NCBI GenBank assembly: GCA_018646105.1
Contig: JABGVJ010000063.1
Coordinates: 1 to 42,383 of the forward strand
Direction of reading: 5' to 3'
DNA: 42,383 bases
Origin: a bacterium
Lineage (GTDB): Bacteria; Margulisbacteria; Marinamargulisbacteria; JABGVJ01
Shown: positions 38,202-42,383 of the stretch, in pieces
How the letters are laid out: every line of letters starts with the position of its first letter
How positions within the stretch are numbered: position 1 is the first letter of the stretch
Program-made: the position numbers and the translations under genes
The notes under the pieces: model-generated
Told to the model about the DNA's origin: nothing
Seen by the model: the letters and a program-made list of their open reading frames with translations, nothing else
Database searches by the model: none

Positions 38202-40643
38202 TTAATCTTTTACGAATGGTTTATATTTTAAATCAAAATCAATATTTAGAAGTTCGTTAATTTCTTCAAACATCTTAAATAAAGGCGTATTTTTAATTTT
38301 GTGAGTATCACTTAAAAAATAATACCATTGATTACGAATACGCCATAAATTAATATTTATAGGTAACAATAAAATAGCTTTAAAAGTATAAATAAATTCA
38401 GCTAAAAATGCTTTGGAATCAGGATGCTCAAAATATTTTTTTAATACCGTAAGTAAAAACTTTTCAATGCTAATTTTCTGGTCGCTAATATCCACACTAA
38501 AACCATAACTATCTTTTAACTCCATAATTTTCTGGGTATATTTATAAATTTCATACCCTTCAAACTTACCGCTAAACAAATTTTTAAGCTGGTTTTTTAA
38601 AACATATTCATTAGCTACGGTTAATAGTTTAGGCGCGGATATTTTATTTTGCAAACAATAATCCAAAACATCAAAACTGTTTTGGGCAGTCTCTTTGAGT
38701 AAAGAATCCAATTTTTCAAATTCACCTTGCATAATATGTTCAAAAATATTTTTTTGATGGTCTATTAAAAGATCTTTTAAACCATAGGAATAATTACCAA
38801 ATTCCGTAAACAGGGTTTGGATAAGTTGCGTAAGGGCTTGTTTTTGATAAATAGTAAATAATTTGGTTTTTAGACGTTGGTATTCGGCCATTGATTTATA
38901 GGGCAAGACCGAACAATAAAAATCAATACCTCCATAATATAAAACTGCAAAAACATATTCTTGGGTTTCTGCTATTAATTGCTGGGTAACGCTAACATTA
39001 CCGATAATCAGGGTCGTATTGTTTTTAGCATAACGGTTTTCGTCACCACAAGTAATCTGATAAGTGTAAAAAGATTTAGATTTAGTTTTCGCGGCAAAAA
39101 TCTGTTGAATAGCAAAATTTGCTACGACTCTAGAAAAATCTACCCTGGAGTTCTGTTCGTTTTTTTGAAAAATGGTACGGCAGTCACCTTGTTCTGGCAG
39201 ATTAGAATGTGCGTTTGCTAAAAGCTTTAAAAAAGATTCTGTTTCATCCACACCAAAATCTTTTAAGTAGGCTAAGACAATGGCTGCGTATTTTAAAATT
39301 TGTAAAGTCTCAATGGTTGTAATGTCTGCAAAAAACCAGCCACAGGAAGTAAACATTAACATTGTATAATATTGCATACGTAAAAGTTTTAAAAAGACAA
39401 TTTTTTGAGGCGAATTTAAACTAATATCTACCTTATATTGTGCACAAAATTGATCTTGCAATTTTTGATCGTTACTGTGCACTATTTGATAATAATTCTG
39501 AAAAACCTGCCAAGGCTCTTTAGTATACTTTTTCATTTCCTTCATAAAAACTGAACTACTATGATCTCTTAGAGAACTTAAAGATTTTCTTAAAGGTGCG
39601 CGCCATTTTTGGTTCCAGCCTGGCAAACCACCCACGGCACAGCCACAATCAGAGCGCCAGCGTTCAACACCATGTGAGCAGCTCCACGAACTATTTTCTA
39701 TAATTTGCACTTCGTATTGAGGCGGGTTCTGCGCTAAATACGCGCCATAATTAGTAAGAATAGCTAAATTTTTTCTTTGAATTTCTTCTATGGAAAAAGC
39801 CAGAGTCATATCGCCAAATTTTTTATGATGTCCATATGATTCGCCATCTACGGCGATATTTACTAATTGTCGGCTACGCTTACCAGTAAAGCTATTCATT
39901 AGATTGGCAATAAACTTTTGTGCCGATTGCAAAGCATTGCCAAAGGAGATTTTTTGGGAAACCGGACCATCATAAAAAAAGATATCGATATATTTTTTAT
40001 GCGGCAAAAAAACTCTATATGGTTGTGTGGTATCTATTTTTCCGCCTGACACATTTTCAAAATTAGTAGTTTTAGAAGACTTGCTAATTTTGCGAATTTT
40101 AGCTGCTTGATATGGTGACAAAATGGTAAATTTGATATTGTTTTCGGCTAGTAAGCTCAAGGTTTCTGTATCTACGGCTGTTTCAGCTAGCCACATACCC
40201 TCGGGCTGGCGCTGAAAACGAGCCTGAAAATCTTGAATTCCCCAGACAATCTGATTTATTTTTTCTTGTCGGGTAGCTAGCGGCATAATAATATGATTAT
40301 AAACTTGAGCAAGGGCATTCCCATGCCCGGAAAAACGTTTTTGACTTTTTTGATCAGCCTCCAAAATCAGCTGATATGTTTCCGCATCATTTTTTTCTAG
40401 CCAATTTAAAAGAGTAGGCCCAAAATTAAAACTGATATATTCATAATTATTGATAAGTTCTAAGATTTTACCTTTTGCATCTGTAATTCTGGCCGCAGCA
40501 TTAGGAGCATAACATTCATTAAGAATACGCTCGTTCCAGTCATGATAAGGTTTTGCGCTGACTTCTTGTTCAACATAATTTAACCAAGGATTTTCGCGGG
40601 GAGGTTGATAAAAATGACCGTGAATACAAAGATATTTATTCAT
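38202..40643 (-). CDS. GH57-type glycoside hydrolase with DUF3536
   Basis: The N-terminal 300 residues are the alpha-amylase/4-alpha-glucanotransferase-like GH57 barrel. They start with CIHGHFYQPPRENPWL, as in DUF3536 proteins, and continue with YHDWNERILNECYAPNAAARI. The likely nucleophile Glu is near residue 154 in MWLAETAVD, and the acid/base Asp near 268 in VDGESYGHH. The C-terminal 500 residues are the largely helical DUF3536 part, including CSHGVERWRSDCGC. It probably acts on an alpha-glucan such as glycogen, in the cytoplasm since no signal peptide is seen. No clear Shine-Dalgarno sequence precedes the ATG. The sppA fusion starts 12 bp downstream. Confidence 0.87.
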   Translation of the reverse strand: MNKYLCIHGHFYQPPRENPWLNYVEQEVSAKPYHDWNERILNECYAPNAAARITDAKGKILELINNYEYISFNFGPTLLNWLEKNDAETYQLILEADQKSQKRFSGHGNALAQVYNHIIMPLATRQEKINQIVWGIQDFQARFQRQPEGMWLAETAVDTETLSLLAENNIKFTILSPYQAAKIRKISKSSKTTNFENVSGGKIDTTQPYRVFLPHKKYIDIFFYDGPVSQKISFGNALQSAQKFIANLMNSFTGKRSRQLVNIAVDGESYGHHKKFGDMTLAFSIEEIQRKNLAILTNYGAYLAQNPPQYEVQIIENSSWSCSHGVERWRSDCGCAVGGLPGWNQKWRAPLRKSLSSLRDHSSSVFMKEMKKYTKEPWQVFQNYYQIVHSNDQKLQDQFCAQYKVDISLNSPQKIVFLKLLRMQYYTMLMFTSCGWFFADITTIETLQILKYAAIVLAYLKDFGVDETESFLKLLANAHSNLPEQGDCRTIFQKNEQNSRVDFSRVVANFAIQQIFAAKTKSKSFYTYQITCGDENRYAKNNTTLIIGNVSVTQQLIAETQEYVFAVLYYGGIDFYCSVLPYKSMAEYQRLKTKLFTIYQKQALTQLIQTLFTEFGNYSYGLKDLLIDHQKNIFEHIMQGEFEKLDSLLKETAQNSFDVLDYCLQNKISAPKLLTVANEYVLKNQLKNLFSGKFEGYEIYKYTQKIMELKDSYGFSVDISDQKISIEKFLLTVLKKYFEHPDSKAFLAEFIYTFKAILLLPININLWRIRNQWYYFLSDTHKIKNTPLFKMFEEINELLNIDFDLKYKPFVKD

Positions 40644-40704
40644 AATTATTTATTATATAACAGCTTAGAAAATTAAGCACTGATCGAAAACCTTGTAGGG
40701 GGGC

Positions 40705-40722
40705 TAAATTAATCTGTGATTA
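40705..40722. repeat. 18-bp direct repeat, copy distal to tsaB
   Basis: TAAATTAATCTGTGATTA is identical to 41975-41992, where it contains the tsaB stop codon. The two copies bracket the RhuM-Fic gene. This copy lies 10 bp beyond that gene's stop. Confidence 0.85.
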
Positions 40723-40732
40723 TGACAATGCA

Positions 40733-41737
40733 CTAGGCATTCCTTTTGTTTATTAAATTCACAATTAATTTAATTATAATCTCCTTTTCTACTGACTTAC
40801 TTTCAGCAGTCATAAGACAAATCGCGACCAAAGCATTATCCTCGATCCTTTTTTTACCATTTAAAGAATAGAGATAATGATTCTTTTCTAAAAACCAAAT
40901 AAAAAGAAAGGCGCCAATTCTTTTATTACCATCTGTGAAAGAATGATTTTTGATTATAAAATATAGTAAATGAGCCGCTTTTTCCTCAACACTAGGATAT
41001 AAATCTCGGCTCTCAAATGTTTGATAAATATTATATAAAGAACCTTTAAAAGATTTGTCTTTTTCTCGGCCAAAAAGAATTTTTTCGGCATCCCCAAATT
41101 TATTTTTCAACATTTTAATAGCGGCTAACGCCTCATTATAAGTAATCTTGAAAATTTCAAACGTATTTGTATTTTCGATTTCTAATGCTTGATGATCATA
41201 TTTATCTAGTAAATCTAAGGCATATGTATAATCCGTAATAATTTCTAGTAAGCCAATGGCTTCATCTTTTTTTAATTGCTTATTTTTTACCACATTGGAA
41301 AGTAGGCCTAACGTATTTTCCAGTTCCCGGATTCTTTTTGTCTGTGTTTTTAGGCGCGTTTCATTGATAGCATATCCCTGGATTAAATAATTTTTGAGAA
41401 TCTTGTTAGCCCAAATTCGAAATTGAGTTCCGCTTTTAGACCTGACACGGTAACCCACAGAAATAATAACGTCTAAATTGTAATATTTAGTTTCATAGTT
41501 TTTCCCATCTGCGGCAGTATGTCGGAATTTCCGACATACTGCTACTTCCTCTAATTCTGCTTCTTTAAATATATTATTAACATGTTCCGTAATAGTAGTG
41601 CGTGCTTTCTTAAAAAGACTGGCCATTTGTTCTTGTGTTAGCCAAACCGTCTCGTTTGTCAAATTAACCTCTAATTGGAATTGCCCATCTTCCGCTTGAT
41701 AGATAACTATTTGCTTATCTTTATCCTGTATGTTCAT
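40733..41737 (-). CDS. RhuM-family DNA-binding domain fused to a Fic/Doc domain
   Basis: Residues 1-140 match RhuM proteins: NETVWLTQEQMASLFKKARTTITEHV, RHTAADGKNYETKYYNLDVIISVGYRVRS, TQFRIWANKILKNYL. The C-terminal 170 residues carry the Doc-type Fic motif HSFTDGNKRIGAFLF near residue 265, so nucleotidyl or phosphate transfer to a protein target is likely. The combination is common in solitary accessory genes; whether it acts as a toxin is unknown and no antitoxin gene is next to it. AAGGAA precedes the ATG. A 29-bp palindrome lies in codons for AVCRKFRHTA. Exact 18-bp direct repeats surround the gene, indicating recent insertion at the tsaB 3' end. Confidence 0.88.
   Translation of the reverse strand: MNIQDKDKQIVIYQAEDGQFQLEVNLTNETVWLTQEQMASLFKKARTTITEHVNNIFKEAELEEVAVCRKFRHTAADGKNYETKYYNLDVIISVGYRVRSKSGTQFRIWANKILKNYLIQGYAINETRLKTQTKRIRELENTLGLLSNVVKNKQLKKDEAIGLLEIITDYTYALDLLDKYDHQALEIENTNTFEIFKITYNEALAAIKMLKNKFGDAEKILFGREKDKSFKGSLYNIYQTFESRDLYPSVEEKAAHLLYFIIKNHSFTDGNKRIGAFLFIWFLEKNHYLYSLNGKKRIEDNALVAICLMTAESKSVEKEIIIKLIVNLINKRNA
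41514..41542. repeat. Intragenic palindrome in the RhuM-Fic gene
   Basis: GCAGTATGTCGGAA (41514-41527) and TTCCGACATACTGC (41529-41542) are perfect 14-bp arms around one T. It lies just before the codons for the conserved AADGKNY segment, the same relation to conserved sequence as the palindrome in the BRO-N gene. Confidence 0.9.
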
Positions 41738-41974
41738 AAAAAATTTCCTTAATTTAATTTCATCTTATCTAGGTCTCTTGCCCCGCTTTAAATATACTCC
41801 TAATTTTTTAGTTATGCAATATGTAGGGCAACTATAAAGTTTACGTTAGCTTTTGAGTTTTTATACCTGATGGAAATTAAATATTATTTTTTTTCGTGCT
41901 TGGAATTTTTGTTCTTAGGATTATTCTTTGATTTTTCTCAATGTATCTGAATGAGACGCGATTCATCGCACCTG
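41738..41974. other. Leader of the RhuM-Fic gene within the inserted segment
   Basis: These 237 bp hold no credible gene. Near the tsaB side is a GCGA-TTCA-TCGC hairpin next to GAGACGCGA (41953-41961), a 9-mer also present at 10357-10365 upstream of mntP, so a small dispersed repeat may be involved. The AAGGAA ribosome site of RhuM-Fic is at the other end. Confidence 0.35.
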
Positions 41975-41992
41975 TAAATTAATCTGTGATTA
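41975..41992. repeat. 18-bp direct repeat, copy at the tsaB 3' end
   Basis: Second exact copy of TAAATTAATCTGTGATTA. On the minus strand it reads through the final codons and stop of tsaB, so the insertion left that gene's end intact. Confidence 0.85.
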
Positions 41993-42383
41993 CTTTTTTT
42001 TTAGGTTTACCGATATTTGGTTGATGCGAATAACGAGGGTGGGTATAAAGATAGTTTCCTTCTTGTTTATTTTTAAAATTATCCTGAGCCATAAAGGCCA
42101 AGGCAGAAGCGGCTAAAGGTTTCTTAATTATTTGCAGATTAGGGTTCTTTAATTTGAGAATTTGTTTTTCTAGAAGGGGCGGTATCAAGCCGATTAAATA
42201 AATTGTTTTTTGAAACTGTTTTAATTTTTGCAGCATGATCTCATTATCCCAAACAAAATCATCTGTAAGTCTAGACAACTGTTGATCAACAGAGCTAAAC
42301 ATTGCCGCATTCATTTCATTTTTACGCGCGGGTATTAAAGAAAAAAAGATAGATTCCATATCTTTACCTTGATAGGCCATGGC
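41979..42383 (-). CDS. tsaB: TsaB-like protein, C-terminal part (tRNA t6A synthesis; 5' end outside window)
   Basis: The frame is open to the window edge, so only 134 residues are visible and the N-terminal ASKHA domain is missing. AMAYQGKDMESIFFSLIPARKNEMNAAMF fits the TsaB segment in which a Ser-Leu-x-x-(L/M)-A helix is followed by a DAR-x-x-E-Y-x-A-type strand. The ending YTHPRYS is like the usual PLYLR tail. TsaB dimerises with TsaD to make threonylcarbamoyl-adenosine in tRNA. The catalytic-site Asp is replaced by Pro in IPAR, as far as the alignment by eye can be trusted. Other ASKHA-type proteins are possible. Confidence 0.6.
   Translation of the reverse strand, partial: AMAYQGKDMESIFFSLIPARKNEMNAAMFSSVDQQLSRLTDDFVWDNEIMLQKLKQFQKTIYLIGLIPPLLEKQILKLKNPNLQIIKKPLAASALAFMAQDNFKNKQEGNYLYTHPRYSHQPNIGKPKKKVITD

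Noticed and set aside
1-42383. CRISPR arrays and rRNA genes
   Set aside because: No series of regularly spaced repeats and no rRNA-like sequence was seen anywhere in the window.

Overview
The window is AT-rich bacterial chromosome from an anaerobic, probably uncultivated diderm. TolC and RND efflux genes and an outer-membrane-barrel protein imply an outer membrane. Ferredoxin-type MinD ATPases, a DUF39/NIL-ferredoxin homocysteine route and a GH57-type glycosidase imply anaerobic life. Nothing seen fixes the phylum. Most of it is ordinary, tightly packed core genome. It is interrupted by a serine-recombinase element end, three solitary antirepressor-like genes (BRO-N, ORF6N, RhuM-Fic), a GC-rich foreign island and copies of a GC-rich intergenic repeat.

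Layout. 2-1006: C-terminal part of a large serine recombinase. 1219-1292: tRNA-Gln. 1377-10965: transketolase, a secreted polysaccharide deacetylase, a three-gene DUF39 / NIL-ferredoxin / UPF0280 cluster (assimilation of sulfide into homocysteine), dihydroorotase, a eukaryote-like carnitine acyltransferase, MntP and a GNAT enzyme. 10966-12388: GC-rich repeat, BRO-N gene and tRNA-Arg. 12528-17864: comF, a mannose-6-phosphate-isomerase-type cupin, sbcD and sbcC. 17868-19836: second GC-rich repeat, ORF6N gene and the compositionally foreign island. 19837-27065 (minus): a probable metal/drug export operon, tolC, RND, membrane protein, methyltransferase, DUF1007, NicO. 27335-28685: VOC protein and an alkaline-phosphatase-superfamily enzyme. 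28739-34466 (minus): thioredoxin, thioredoxin reductase, NifU-like scaffold, two MinD-ferredoxin ATPases, an FAD disulfide reductase, a tandem NifX-like protein and DUF5320. 34538-40643 (minus): DUF134, aspartate-semialdehyde dehydrogenase, a barrel-SppA fusion and a GH57/DUF3536 protein. 40733-42383: RhuM-Fic gene inserted beside the 3' end of tsaB, which runs off the window.

Two patterns go beyond gene-by-gene annotation. First, a 14-bp near-palindrome, TGWGYATATACWCA in the direction of transcription, lies exactly one base downstream of the -10 box of three promoters. These serve tolC-RND-NicO, trxB-trx and the DUF5320/NifX/MinD operon, so the three units look like one repressor-controlled metal or redox stress regulon. 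Second, all three antirepressor-like genes carry a perfect or near-perfect palindrome inside the coding sequence, and each is flanked by short direct repeats at or near the 3' end of a host gene (tsaB, tRNA-Arg, a nicO-derived tail). They look like small single-gene mobile units, although no transposase is encoded with them.

Sulfur metabolism also links distant loci: aspartate semialdehyde from the asd product at 34.8-35.9 kb is the known substrate of the DUF39 homocysteine route at 4.3-5.9 kb.
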